The notes under the pieces: model-generated
The model's database searches: none
The model's input: the letters and a program-made list of their open reading frames with translations, nothing else
What the model was told of the DNA's origin: nothing
Part shown: in pieces, positions 24,777-34,213 of the stretch
How the letters are laid out: every line of letters starts with the position of its first letter
Position numbering within the stretch: the first letter of the stretch is position 1
Assembly: GCA_016214985.1 (NCBI GenBank)
Contig: JACRMM010000058.1
Coordinates: 1-64,000, forward strand
Source of the DNA: Deltaproteobacteria bacterium
GTDB lineage: Bacteria > Desulfobacterota > Deferrisomatia > Deferrisomatales > JACRMM01
Length of the DNA stretch: 64,000 bases
Direction of reading: 5' to 3'
Translations under genes and position numbers: made by a program

Positions 24777-25754
24777 TCAGGCCTGCTGAATTGCGGTCAA
24801 CGTCCAAGGTCCCACGCCGGTTGGCCGTGCAAACGTCCAGTACTCCTCGAACTTGACCGGCTCGCGATCACTTCCCGCCTGTACGCTACCCGTTTCGTCG
24901 GTTGTGTAGTCGAGCAGGCTGGCGAGCAGCCGCAATGTGAGCATGTCCTGCCCCTGGTCCTGCCAAGCCTCGACGATCTCCGCCTCGCGCACGGCGATAT
25001 TCTCCAGGCGGTTGACCTCCCCTCGGCCCTTCAACTCGTCCAGGTCGTCCTGCAGGGTCCGGCGCACCTCGTCGCCAAGAAACGCCTCCACCGGGGCGAG
25101 ATCTCGCCGGGTCCAGGCCCCCTGGACCCGAAAGAAGATGTCCTGGGCTGCATCTCGGAACCTCGCTTCGTCGAAGGACGGGTCGAACTGGCGGACACGG
25201 GAGAGGCCGGCAGCCACTTCGTCCCCGCGTGCGGACGGAACCGAGCCCCCGCGCTCCGGATCCTGAAACGTCTGCCGAAGCTCGGCCGCGTCGGAGCCCA
25301 TCCCGAAGATGCCGGAGCTGACCGGTGCCGGAGCGGCGCGCCGACGCGCCGCGACGAACCGATAGAGCAGATAGGCGCCCCCGGCAAGCAGCGCGATGTC
25401 GAAGAGACCCATGCCGCCGCCGCCGACCCCGGCGCCGGGCCCGGCAAAGCCAAGGCTTCGGAACAGCATGCCGCCGACGACACCGCCGAGCAAGCCGCCG
25501 GCAAGGCCGCGGAGAAAGCCACTCGGTGGACTCGCGCCGAGAGGGCTTGCCGGAGACGTCGGCGAACTTGGCCGTGCGCTGCGGGAGTCATAGGAGGGAG
25601 CGGGCTTCTGGGCCGGACTCCGGTAGCTGCTGGTGCCCCGACTGCCGAAGGAGCGGCCGCGGCCGGCGCGGGCCGCGGCATCGTCGAAGGAGAGGGCGAC
25701 GAAGCCGACCACCAGGAGAGGGACAAGGCCACGAAGAAAGCTACTGGGTGTCAT
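24777..25754 (-). CDS. Tim44-like domain protein, membrane-anchored
   Basis: About 325 residues: signal/anchor segment (FLRGLVPLLVVGFVALSF), a Ser/Pro/Arg-rich linker, a Gly-rich hydrophobic segment (LAGGLLGGVVGGMLF), another helix (IALLAGGAYLLYRFVAA), then a C-terminal Tim44-like domain (FRDAAQDIFFRVQGAW; FEEYWTFARP). Bacterial Tim44-like proteins are membrane-associated with no settled role. GGAGGT precedes the ATG at 25754, chosen over a longer Arg-rich frame. A zinc-ribbon gene lies just upstream on the same strand. Confidence 0.85.
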   Translation of the reverse strand: MTPSSFLRGLVPLLVVGFVALSFDDAAARAGRGRSFGSRGTSSYRSPAQKPAPSYDSRSARPSSPTSPASPLGASPPSGFLRGLAGGLLGGVVGGMLFRSLGFAGPGAGVGGGGMGLFDIALLAGGAYLLYRFVAARRRAAPAPVSSGIFGMGSDAAELRQTFQDPERGGSVPSARGDEVAAGLSRVRQFDPSFDEARFRDAAQDIFFRVQGAWTRRDLAPVEAFLGDEVRRTLQDDLDELKGRGEVNRLENIAVREAEIVEAWQDQGQDMLTLRLLASLLDYTTDETGSVQAGSDREPVKFEEYWTFARPTGVGPWTLTAIQQA

Positions 25755-25841
25755 GAGAGACCTCCGGCGAAGTTGGTCCGGCGAGCGTCCCACAGGACGC
25801 CGCCGACGTGGGATGACGACGAAGAGGGATCGACAGGGCAT

Positions 25842-26102
25842 TCAGTCGAAGATGTCAAAGAGCTTCTCCATGGTCGTCTTCGGCCTCTTGTACTTGTGGC
25901 CGTGGGGATGGTGAGTCTGGGGCTGCACGGCCGCGAACTCTCGGTCGAGCTCGGACTCTGCCTGCTTCATCTGGCCGAGGATCTTCGAGAGCTCCCCCTT
26001 GTCGAGCCAAAGGCCGCCGCAGGAGGGACACAGATCGAGAGTGACGCCGTGCTTGACGAGCTCCGTGAGCTCGATCCGGTTGGTGCAACGTGGACAGTCC
26101 AT
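25842..26102 (-). CDS. TFIIB-type zinc-ribbon protein
   Basis: An 86-residue protein with CPRC near the N-terminus and CPSCGGLWLDKGEL about 20 residues later, the four-Cys zinc ribbon of the zf-TFIIB family, then a helical, His-rich tail (THHPHGHKYKR). AAGGAG precedes the ATG at 26102; an ATG six codons upstream is possible. Function unknown; it may bind nucleic acid or protein. Confidence 0.8.
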   Translation of the reverse strand: MDCPRCTNRIELTELVKHGVTLDLCPSCGGLWLDKGELSKILGQMKQAESELDREFAAVQPQTHHPHGHKYKRPKTTMEKLFDIFD

Positions 26103-26158
26103 AGTGGTCTCCTTTGTCATGGGGGTTAGAGCCTGCTCTTGCGAAGTTCAGCCGCACC

Positions 26159-27124
26159 TCACGGCTCTGGCCCGCCTCCGTCCGCGGCCGGGACGCTGGC
26201 CTTCACTTCCGGGAGGAGCAGCGAGGTCACTACTGCGCCTCCGATCAGCGCTGCGACGACCCCCAGCGAGACCCCGACCGGGACCTTGTAGGCCCCGGCG
26301 ACGAGCATCTTGGTGCCGATGAATCCCAGCACGAGCGAGAGACCGACCTTCAGGTAGCGCAGTTTCTGCAGCCCGCTCGCGAGCAGGAAATAGAGGGCCC
26401 GAAGCCCCAGGATCGCGAAGATGTTCGAGGTGTACACGATGAAGGGATCCTGCGTGACCGCGAACACGGCGGGAATCGAATCGACGGCGAAGACCAGGTC
26501 GCTTGCCTCCACGGCGACGAGCACGAGGAGCAGCGGCGTCGCCAGCCTGCGCCCGTTCTCGACCACGGTGAACCGGGACCCCCGGTACTCGGTGACAGCC
26601 GGTACGAACCGGCGAAAGAGCCGGAACAACGGGTTGCGGTCCGGTCGGACTTCCTCGTTTCGGGAGAGGAGCATCTTGATCCCGGTGACGACGAGGATCG
26701 CGCCGAAGACGTAGAGGATCCAGTGGAAGGAGTGGATCAGAGCCGCGCCGGCGGCGATGAAGCCCCCCCGCATGACGAGCGCGCCCAGGATGCCCCAGAA
26801 GAGAACCCGGTGTTGGTACGCGGCAGGGACCTTGAAGTAGGAGAAGAGCATCAGGAAGACGAAGACGTTGTCGACCGACAGCGCCTTCTCGATCACGTAC
26901 CCGGTCAGGAACTCGAGCCCCCGCTCGGCCCCGAACCAGTGGAAGACGCCGAGGTTGAAGACGAGCGCCAGGCTGACCCACACGACGCTCCAGGCGAGCG
27001 CCTCGCCCATTCGAACCTCGTGCGCCTTTCGGTGGAAGAACCCGAGGTCCAGGGCGAGCATGGCAACGACGAAGCCGAGAAACCCGAGCCAGAGCGCGGG
27101 CGATCCAATGGTAGGCAGTTCCAT
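26159..27124 (-). CDS. TerC/Alx-family membrane protein
   Basis: A 321-residue protein with about eight or nine helices and the family motifs EKALSVDNVFVFLMLF and EASDLVFAVDSIPAVFAV, whose acidic residues lie in the membrane and are thought to bind a metal ion. TerC/Alx members protect against tellurite or export manganese. Its length matches Alx. It is downstream of htpX on the same strand, so the two may be co-transcribed. Confidence 0.93.
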   Translation of the reverse strand: MELPTIGSPALWLGFLGFVVAMLALDLGFFHRKAHEVRMGEALAWSVVWVSLALVFNLGVFHWFGAERGLEFLTGYVIEKALSVDNVFVFLMLFSYFKVPAAYQHRVLFWGILGALVMRGGFIAAGAALIHSFHWILYVFGAILVVTGIKMLLSRNEEVRPDRNPLFRLFRRFVPAVTEYRGSRFTVVENGRRLATPLLLVLVAVEASDLVFAVDSIPAVFAVTQDPFIVYTSNIFAILGLRALYFLLASGLQKLRYLKVGLSLVLGFIGTKMLVAGAYKVPVGVSLGVVAALIGGAVVTSLLLPEVKASVPAADGGGPEP

Positions 27125-27183
27125 CCGTGGGTCCTTGCTGCGCAGTCAGCGCGGGAAAGAGGTGAACGCCCCGGTGAAACGGG

Positions 27184-28038
27184 TCAGCCTCGCCCGCGCG
27201 CAAGCCTCTGAAGGCGGGCGATCCGCTCTTCGATCGGTGGGTGCGTCGAGAAGAGCTTCAAAAAGGATCCTCCGGAGAGAGGGTTCACGATGAACAGGTG
27301 CGCGGTGGCCGGCTGGGCTTCGGGCATCGGCAGGCGTCGGCCGTAAGCCTCGAGCTTCGCCAGAGCGCTCGCCAGCGCGAGGGGCTTGCGGCAGACCGCG
27401 GCCCCGGTCTCGTCCGCCAGGTACTCCCGGGAGCGGGAGACGGCGAACTGGATCAGCATGGCCACGAACGGAGCGACAAAGGCCATGAGCAGGCCCCCGG
27501 CTGCGCTCCCGCCTTCCTCGTCATCGCTCCGCCCACCGCCGAGCAAAGCCGACCATTGGAGCATGTTGCCAAGCATGGAGATGGCGCCGGCAAGGGTCGC
27601 CACGACGGTCGAGATCAGCGTGTCCCGGTTCCGCACGTGCGCCAGTTCGTGCGCCATCACCCCTTCGAGCTCCTCGGACGTGAGGAGCCGCAGGAGGCCT
27701 TCCGTGGCGGCCACGGCGGCGTGTTCGGGGTTTCGCCCGGTCGCGAACGCGTTCGGGCTCTCCGAGGGGATCACGTACACTCGCGGCATGGGCAACCGTG
27801 CCGCGGCCGCAAGCCGCCGTACGAGGCCGTGGAAGGCGGGGCTCTCCGACTCCGTCACCTCCCGCGCCCGGTACATCTGGAGGACGATCCGATCCGAGAA
27901 CCAGTAGGCGCCCAGGTTCATTGCGGCGGCGAAAAGAAACGCCACCACGAGGCCGCCCTTGCCGCCAATCGCTCCGCCCATGGCGACCAGGAGCAGGGTA
28001 AGGCAGGTGAGAAGAAAGGCTGTCTTCAGGCTGTTCAC
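27184..28038 (-). CDS. htpX: HtpX-family membrane zinc metalloprotease
   Basis: A 284-residue protein with two N-terminal helices, the zinc motif HELAH (in MAHELAHVRNRDTL), two further helices and the downstream third ligand SREYLADE. HtpX degrades misfolded inner-membrane proteins. The GTG at 28038 is chosen because AAGGAG stands about 8 bases upstream and the first helix then begins the protein; the longer frame to 28107 lacks this. It is divergent from nhaR. Confidence 0.92.
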   Translation of the reverse strand: MNSLKTAFLLTCLTLLLVAMGGAIGGKGGLVVAFLFAAAMNLGAYWFSDRIVLQMYRAREVTESESPAFHGLVRRLAAAARLPMPRVYVIPSESPNAFATGRNPEHAAVAATEGLLRLLTSEELEGVMAHELAHVRNRDTLISTVVATLAGAISMLGNMLQWSALLGGGRSDDEEGGSAAGGLLMAFVAPFVAMLIQFAVSRSREYLADETGAAVCRKPLALASALAKLEAYGRRLPMPEAQPATAHLFIVNPLSGGSFLKLFSTHPPIEERIARLQRLARGRG

Positions 28039-28089
28039 GACGATGGTCTCCTTCCGGTGGTGTTCTGTGCGTCTCGACTCAGGCCCGCA

Positions 28090-28156
28090 TTGTCGCCCCC
28101 CGCTCAATAGTGTTACAATGCGGAAGTTTAGAATTGATATGTCGTCTTTATCGACA
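28090..28156 (+). promoter_or_regulatory. Promoter and LysR-type dyad between htpX and nhaR
   Basis: TTGTCG (28090-28095), 18 bases, TACAAT (28114-28119) is a sigma-70-like promoter facing nhaR. Downstream, TGTCG (28140-28144), seven bases, CGACA (28152-28156) gives a T-N11-A-type dyad of the kind bound by LysR-family regulators. The patch is AT-richer than its surroundings. Confidence 0.5.
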
Positions 28157-28169
28157 GATGGTGCCCTGA

Positions 28170-29075
28170 ATGGAATGGCTCAACTATCACCATCTCTTCT
28201 ACTTCTGGGCCGTGGCGCGGGAGGGCGGGCTGGCACCGGCCGGCAGGGTCCTTCGACTCGCACACCCGACCCTCAGCAGCCAGATCCACGCGCTGGAGGC
28301 CGCGCTTGGCGAGAAGCTCTTCGCTCGGGAGGGAAGGCGCCTCGCGTTGACGGAGACCGGCCGCATCGTCTATCGGTATGCAGAGGAGATCTTTTCGCTT
28401 GGCCGCGAGTTGGTCGACGCGGTCAAAGACAGACCCACGGGAAAGCCCTTGAGGGTCGTCGTCGGGGTGGCCGACGTCCTCTCGAAGCTTGTCGTGAGGC
28501 GGCTCCTGTCCCCGGCTCTGCAACTACCCGAACCGGTGCGGCTCGTGTGCCGAGAAGACCGGCATGAGCGCTTGCTTGCAGAGCTGGCGATCCATGGGCT
28601 CGATCTCGTGCTGGCCGACGCACCGGTTCCGCCGGGGAGCCCTATCCGAGCCTTCACCCATCTCCTCGGCGAATGTGGCGTGGCGTTCTTCGCTCATCCC
28701 CAGTCCGCAGAGCGGTTTCTGGCAGGTTTCCCACAGTCTCTCGATGGCGCGCCCATGCTGCTGCCTCTGGAGACTCTCCCCATTCGCAGGGCGCTTGACC
28801 ACTGGTTCGAGGCCGTAGGCGTTCGCCCCCGCATCGTCGGAGAATTCGAAGACAGCGCCCTCCTAAAGGTTTTCGGGTCCGAAGGGCACGGGGTCTTTCC
28901 CGCTCCGGACATCGTCGAAGAGGAGATCTGCCGCCGGTACGGCGTGAACGTGGTGGGGAGGGTCCACGAGGTTCGCGAGCGCTTCTACGCGATCTCGGTC
29001 GAGCGGCGAATCCAGAACCCGGCCGCGGTGGCGATCTGCAACTCGGCGCGACGGTTGCTCGGAGACAGCGGGTAA
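28170..29075 (+). CDS. nhaR: NhaR-type LysR-family transcriptional regulator
   Basis: A 301-residue regulator. The N-terminus WLNYHHLFYFWAVAREGG and the helix-turn-helix (LRLAHPTLSSQIHALEAALG) are characteristic of NhaR, which responds to sodium and activates antiporter genes; the effector domain fills the rest. No nhaA is nearby. The likely local target is its own or the divergent htpX promoter, where a matching dyad lies. Confidence 0.88.
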   Translation: MEWLNYHHLFYFWAVAREGGLAPAGRVLRLAHPTLSSQIHALEAALGEKLFAREGRRLALTETGRIVYRYAEEIFSLGRELVDAVKDRPTGKPLRVVVGVADVLSKLVVRRLLSPALQLPEPVRLVCREDRHERLLAELAIHGLDLVLADAPVPPGSPIRAFTHLLGECGVAFFAHPQSAERFLAGFPQSLDGAPMLLPLETLPIRRALDHWFEAVGVRPRIVGEFEDSALLKVFGSEGHGVFPAPDIVEEEICRRYGVNVVGRVHEVRERFYAISVERRIQNPAAVAICNSARRLLGDSG

Positions 29076-29207
29076 GAGGAGAAGCACCGAGACCCGTGCC
29101 CGAAGGCGACCGGGAAGACGACTGCGCTTCTTGGCGAAGGGAGGGAGGAAGTTCGGGGGCCGGACCGCCTGGCTTGGCTAGCGGAAAAGGAAGGAACCAG
29201 AGAGGCC

Positions 29208-30307
29208 GTGCATGATGTGGGGCCTCCAGGAGGAGCCGCGCCGCGGGCCGCCGAGGCGGTGGACGCCGTCGTCCGTGCAGGCCTGACCCAGGAGTACGCG
29301 GTGACCACGGGGTCCGACGGGTACGGCAACCACGGCAAGTACGATGGGACCAACGGCCGCCAGCTCGACGCCGATGATCGGCGTCACGCCAATTGGGACC
29401 GCGCTCCCGGCTTCGTGGTCGAACTCGATGGGGAGAGGGCGGTGTCGTGGTCCACGGGCGGCCCGGCACCCCTCTCGCTCGCCCTGGAACCATACGCCCG
29501 GCTCACGGTGGTGGACACGGAGTTCAACGAGACCCAGCGTGACTGGTGGTACCTAACCCAGACGACCGGGGTCCGGGCCGTGGTGCCGGTGCCGTTTCTC
29601 CCTCGGCTCTCGTTCCTGGCCGGTGCCGGCTCGGCGGGGGTCACGTGGCACGGGAGTTCACCGCCCTGGCCGAGTACGAGCTCGGCCTCGGGCTCGGGCC
29701 GTTTCGGCTCACCCGGGCGCCCCAGCTCTTGGAGGGTGGCCGGGAGGTCAATCACCTCTATGCCACGTATGCCTTCGACGTGGGAGAGACGGCCGCGGCC
29801 GGTGCCCTCACCGAGCCCTGGTCGTTTTCGGCCTTCACCCGCCTCACTCGCCACAAATGGCGCGCGGTGAAGTCCATTCGCCAGACCGGCGCCGCCCTGT
29901 CCTACTTCTTCGGTCAGGCAGATGACGCCGCCCGCTTCGTGGTGGAGGCCGAGGCGAGCCTCGCGCCCGTGGAATCGCTCCGCAACCGGCCTCTCAGCGA
30001 CGACGTGGAGCACAACAACCGCACCCAGGACGAGCTCTTCTGGACCCTCTATTTCGGCCAGCGCCGTTGCGTTACGTCCGCACCGGGACTCTTCGTGGAC
30101 GTTCGAGCCGGGGTCGAGGCCTTCTACGAGAACGACGAGCGCGTGCATCCCGCCTGGGAAACCGGCTGGTTTTTCGGCGTCAAGTGGAAGCTCGGACTGT
30201 GGAGGAGGGGCAATCGGCTCGTGGGCTACGGCTTCAATCTCGTGGGCGGCCAGGACACTTTCGGCTTCAACTACGGCGCCGAGGCAGCGGTGTCCACGCG
30301 ACTGTAA
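29208..30307 (+). pseudogene. Frameshifted outer-membrane beta-barrel gene
   Basis: Two overlapping frames make one protein of about 365 residues. The first runs from about 29208 (SLALEPYARLTVVDTEFNETQ; FLPRLSFLAGAGSAG) and the second continues from about 29645 (REFTALAEYELGLGLGPFRL; ETGWFFGVKWKLGLW) to a terminal Leu after strand-like sequence (FGFNYGAEAAVSTRL). Adding one G to the run of five near 29636-29640 restores the frame. Alternating strands suggest an outer-membrane barrel. No signal peptide is visible at the chosen GTG, so the true start is uncertain or damaged. Confidence 0.6.
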
Positions 30308-30464
30308 AGGGTAGGCGGTCTGACGCGGCACTTCTTCGAGACACCCCGCCCACCGGTTCGCGCCCCGTCTTTCGGCGAGCCGGCCCCATTTGTGTGCAAG
30401 ACCTGACCGCCGCACGTTGGGTACTCACCGGGCCGCGACGAGCCCACCTCCTTCAAGAGCTTCC

Positions 30465-32198
30465 ATGAGACCGTACTTCGAGACGATGCAGGCGCTGGGA
30501 AAGCCACTGTCGCTGCGGCAAATCTCCGGATCGGCCGACAACGCCCGGCAGATCGGGGAGGTCGAGGCGCTGCTGGCGGCCGAGGAGGCGAACGTCCAGG
30601 CCGCCGGCCTGCCCGAGGCCGTGGTCAACGAGCGCGGCCAACTGACGGTGTGGCAGCGGGTGGAGTTCCTCGTGGACCCCGGCACCTGGTCCCCTCTCCA
30701 CAGCCTCTACAACCCGAAAGACAACCCCTACGGGACGACCGGCGTCGTCGACGGGTTGGGGCGGATCTCCGGCCGGTGGGCGGTGATCATCGGCTTCGAC
30801 AACAAGGTATTGGCCGGCGCCTGGGTGGCTGGGCAAGCCGAGAACATCCTGCGGGTCACCGACCTGGCGAAGCGCTTGAACATTCCGCTCGTCTGGCTCG
30901 TCAACGGCTCCGGGGTCGACCTCCCCAACCAGGAGCTCGTGTACCCGGACCGCCGGGGCAACGGGGCCACCTTCTTTCGCCACGCCGAGCTCCAGCAGAG
31001 GGGCGTCCCGATCCTGGCCGCAATCTACGGGACGAATCCGGCGGGCGGGGGCCATCAGGCCATCAGCCCCACGGTTCTCTTCGCCCACAAGGACGCGAAC
31101 ATGGCCGTGGGTGGGTGGGGGATCGCCTCGGGCATGAGTCCGAAAGGGAGCTTCGGCGAGGAGGGGTGCGAGGCGCTCATCGAGGCGACACGCCGCTTCC
31201 AAGAGGTGCGGCCGGGAGGGGTCGAGATCCACCGCGACGCCACGGGCTTCTTTCGCCACGTGTACGACACCGAGCAAGAGGTCCTGTCGGGCGTGCGGGA
31301 GTACCTTCGGGAGGTGCCGTCCTACCCGCCGCGGTTCTTCCGGGTGACGGAGCCCCGGCCGCCCCGCTACCCTCCGGAGGAGCTCGACCGGATCGTCCCC
31401 TTCAGCCCGAAGCGGACCTACCCGGTCGAGGAGGTGGTGGCGCGGCTCGTGGACGGGAGCGAGCACCTGGAGTTTCGGCCGGGCTATGGTCCCGAGGTGT
31501 ACTGCGGACTCGCGGTGGTCGACGGGTTTCCGGTGGCCCTGGTCGCCAACCGTCAGGGACCGTTGCGGCCTGGGTATCCGGAGGACGCCGACGCCCCCGG
31601 GATCGGGGGGAAGCTCTACCGGCAGGGTCTCGTCAAGATGAACGAGTTCGTGACCCTGTGCGGCCGCGACCGGCTGCCGATCGCCTGGATCCAGGACACC
31701 ACGGGGCTCGACGTGGGGGACGCCGCGGAGCGAGCGGAGCTCCTGGGCCTCGGCCAGGCGCTGGTCTACTCGATCCAGCAGACCGACGTCCCGATGCTCT
31801 GCGTCGTCCTTCGGAAGGGGTCGGTGGCCGGTCATTACGTGATGGGCGGGCCCCAGGCCAACGGCCACAACGCCCTCACCCTGGGCACTCCCGTGACCGA
31901 GATCTGCGTGCTCCCCGGCGAGACGGCCGCGGCCGCACACTACGCGCGCCAACTCGTCAAGGAGCGCGACGCCGGCCGGAGCATTGCTCCCGTGATGGAG
32001 CGGATGACCGCGTTGAAAGACAAGATCGAGCGCAACTCGCGCCCGCTTCGCTGCGCGCAGAAGGGGTATGTCGACCAGGTGGTGGGCCTTCCCCGGCTCC
32101 GGGACTACCTGGTTGCCTTCGCGGGTGCTGCCTACCAGAACCCACGCTCGTTCTGCCCTGCCCACCAGATGATCCTGCCCAGGGCGATCCGGGGCTAG
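30465..32198 (+). CDS. gcdA: Glutaconyl-CoA decarboxylase alpha subunit (carboxyltransferase, GcdA type)
   Basis: A 577-residue biotin-dependent carboxyltransferase. The C-terminal half is strikingly GcdA-like (GIGGKLYRQGLVKMNEFVTL, RDRLPIAWIQDTTGLDVG, CPAHQMILPRAIRG), and the N-terminal half has GIYGTNPAGGGHQAISPTV. In the known sodium-pumping complex this subunit removes CO2 from glutaconyl-CoA onto biotin. The membrane decarboxylase and biotin-carrier subunits are absent nearby. No strong ribosome binding site is seen, but MRPYFETMQ aligns with the known N-terminus. A different acyl-CoA substrate is possible. Confidence 0.9.
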   Translation: MRPYFETMQALGKPLSLRQISGSADNARQIGEVEALLAAEEANVQAAGLPEAVVNERGQLTVWQRVEFLVDPGTWSPLHSLYNPKDNPYGTTGVVDGLGRISGRWAVIIGFDNKVLAGAWVAGQAENILRVTDLAKRLNIPLVWLVNGSGVDLPNQELVYPDRRGNGATFFRHAELQQRGVPILAAIYGTNPAGGGHQAISPTVLFAHKDANMAVGGWGIASGMSPKGSFGEEGCEALIEATRRFQEVRPGGVEIHRDATGFFRHVYDTEQEVLSGVREYLREVPSYPPRFFRVTEPRPPRYPPEELDRIVPFSPKRTYPVEEVVARLVDGSEHLEFRPGYGPEVYCGLAVVDGFPVALVANRQGPLRPGYPEDADAPGIGGKLYRQGLVKMNEFVTLCGRDRLPIAWIQDTTGLDVGDAAERAELLGLGQALVYSIQQTDVPMLCVVLRKGSVAGHYVMGGPQANGHNALTLGTPVTEICVLPGETAAAAHYARQLVKERDAGRSIAPVMERMTALKDKIERNSRPLRCAQKGYVDQVVGLPRLRDYLVAFAGAAYQNPRSFCPAHQMILPRAIRG

Positions 32199-32321
32199 GG
32201 GTCGCGGCCCCTCCCTCCCTCCACGTCGGGCCGGTAACCGTGTAGACTAGAGCTCCTTGCGCCGGCCGCCCGGACCCGACCGGCGCGGCGACGGGCGCGA
32301 GGCTCCGAGAGGAGGGAGCGG

Positions 32322-33143
32322 GTGGAGAGCACGATCGCGCAGGCCGTGGGCCTCACCTACCCCCCGGTCGCGCTCCTGTGGGCCGACCGAGTGCCCGAGG
32401 GGGCGGTGCAGTTCAAGGAAGGGCGGTGGGGATGCCTCATGTGGCTCGTGGCGAGCGCCGCCGAGGGAAAGGTCGCGGCCTGCGACCGGAAGACCTTCGG
32501 TTGCGCCGGGGGCGGCGTCGGCTTCGGGTTCGGCGAGCAGTACCGACAGTTCCCCGGGGGGGTCGACTGCTTCTGTCGCTTCCTCTCGTCCGGGAACGAG
32601 GGGTGTGCGGAGGGACGCGCTGCCGCCGAACAGGTGCGCCCCCACCTCCGGGAGGAGGCGTTCGAGGAGTTCCTCCACGGCGAGCGATACTTCAGGACCC
32701 CCGAGCTCGCCCGGCGTTTTGTGGAGTCCCTTCCGGTGGCGGACATCCCGGCCGAGGCCGTGGTGCTCAAGCCCCTCGCTGCCGTGGACCCGGGACGGGA
32801 AGAGCCCCAGGTGGTCGTCCTCCTCGCTGACCCCAACCAGCTGTCGGCTCTCGTGATCCTGGCCAACTACGGCCGGGGGTACAACGAGAACGTGATTGTC
32901 CCCTTTGCGGCCGGGTGCCAGTCGATCGGTCTCTACCCTTACCGGGAAGGGCGTTCCGAGACCCCACGGGCCGTGATGGGCCTCGTGGACCTCTCCGCCC
33001 GGCTCCAGCTCAAGCCTCGGATGGGAGACAACCTCTTCTCCTTTGCGGTGCCCTATCGGATGTTCCAGGAGATGGAGGCCGACGTGCCGGGGAGCTTCCT
33101 CGACCGGCCCACTTGGAAGAAGCTCACCGGCCGGGGGGACTGA
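32322..33143 (+). CDS. DUF169 family protein
   Basis: A 273-residue protein starting at a GTG behind GAGGAGGGAG. It has the DUF169 pattern: an N-terminal segment ending PPVALLWADRVPEGA, several conserved Cys (CDRKTFGCAGGG; CFCRFLSSGNEGC) and VPFAAGCQSIGLYPY. The family is widespread in anaerobes and its biochemistry is unknown; the cysteines suggest a cofactor or metal site. It begins a tight run of four same-strand genes. Confidence 0.85.
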   Translation: MESTIAQAVGLTYPPVALLWADRVPEGAVQFKEGRWGCLMWLVASAAEGKVAACDRKTFGCAGGGVGFGFGEQYRQFPGGVDCFCRFLSSGNEGCAEGRAAAEQVRPHLREEAFEEFLHGERYFRTPELARRFVESLPVADIPAEAVVLKPLAAVDPGREEPQVVVLLADPNQLSALVILANYGRGYNENVIVPFAAGCQSIGLYPYREGRSETPRAVMGLVDLSARLQLKPRMGDNLFSFAVPYRMFQEMEADVPGSFLDRPTWKKLTGRGD

Positions 33144-33150
33144 GCCCCGG

Positions 33151-34209
33151 ATGCGCCTCGCCCCCGTCGCGCTCATCGGTGTCGCCGTCCTCTGCGGCTG
33201 CGGCAACCTCGGGTACTACCTCCGTTCAGCCCGAGGGCAGACCGAAGTGCTCGACAAGGCGCGGCCCCTCGACGAGGTCGTGCAGGATCCTTCGACGTCG
33301 CCGGAGCTGCGGGCGCGGCTCCAGGCGGTCGCGAGGATCCGCGAGTTCGCGTCCCGGGACCTCGGCCTGCCGGACGGGCCGGGCTTCCGCACCTACACAG
33401 ACCTGGGCCGGCCCTACGTGGTGTGGAATGTCCACGCGACCCCGGAGCTGTCGCTCACGCCGCGGCAGTGGTGCTTTCCCGTGGCCGGGTGCGTGACCTA
33501 CCGGGGTTACTTCTCGGAGACCGAGGCCCGGGCCTTCGCCGCGGGGCTCGAGGCCACCGGGGACGACGTGTACGTCGGGGGTGTGGCGACGTACTCGACC
33601 CTGGGCTGGTTCGACGACCCGGTGCTTAACACGTTCGTCGGCTACCCGGAGCCCGATCTCGCGCGGCTCATCTTTCACGAGCTGGCTCATCGAGTTGCCT
33701 ACGCGGCGGACGACACAGTGTGGAACGAGTCCTTCGCTACCGCTGTGGAGCTCGAGGGAGTGCAGCGCTGGCTCGCGCGCTTCGGGACGGAGCAGGAGCG
33801 CGTCGCCTCCCAGGCGGCAGGCGGCCGCCGTGAGGACTTCCGCGGCCTCCTCGCCCGCTGCCGGAGCCGCCTCGCGGAGCTCTACGCCTCGGGCGAAGAC
33901 GACGAAGCCAAGCGCCGGGGCAAGGCGGCGATCTTCGGTCAGCTGCAGGCAGAGTACCGCGCGCTCAGGGAAGGGTGGGGAGGGTACGGCGGGTACGACG
34001 CGTGGTTCGCCCGACCGCTCAACAACGCACACCTCGCGTCCGCGGCGACCTATACGGAGCTCGTCCCGCGCTTTCAGGCCCTCCTGCAGGAGGCCAGCGG
34101 CGACCTGCCCCGGTTCTACGCCACGGTGCGGCGGTGGGCCGCGCTCCCGAAGAGGCAGCGCCTCGCCCTGCTGAGCGAGACGGGCCCGGTCGGGGCCGAC
34201 GCGCGGTAG
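33151..34209 (+). CDS. Predicted lipoprotein aminopeptidase (zinc metallopeptidase)
   Basis: A 352-residue protein with a lipoprotein signal (VAVLCGCGN, Cys about residue 14) and the zinc motif HELAHRVAYA followed by NESFATAVE carrying the third ligand. Features such as LGYYLRSARGQ at the N-terminus match the predicted aminopeptidase family (COG4324). It is expected to act at the periplasmic face. It starts 7 bases after the DUF169 stop. Confidence 0.85.
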   Translation: MRLAPVALIGVAVLCGCGNLGYYLRSARGQTEVLDKARPLDEVVQDPSTSPELRARLQAVARIREFASRDLGLPDGPGFRTYTDLGRPYVVWNVHATPELSLTPRQWCFPVAGCVTYRGYFSETEARAFAAGLEATGDDVYVGGVATYSTLGWFDDPVLNTFVGYPEPDLARLIFHELAHRVAYAADDTVWNESFATAVELEGVQRWLARFGTEQERVASQAAGGRREDFRGLLARCRSRLAELYASGEDDEAKRRGKAAIFGQLQAEYRALREGWGGYGGYDAWFARPLNNAHLASAATYTELVPRFQALLQEASGDLPRFYATVRRWAALPKRQRLALLSETGPVGADAR

Positions 34210-34213
34210 CGCC

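Noticed and set aside
30453..32165. Long minus-strand frame opposite the GcdA-type gene
   Set aside because: Antisense shadow without family signatures.
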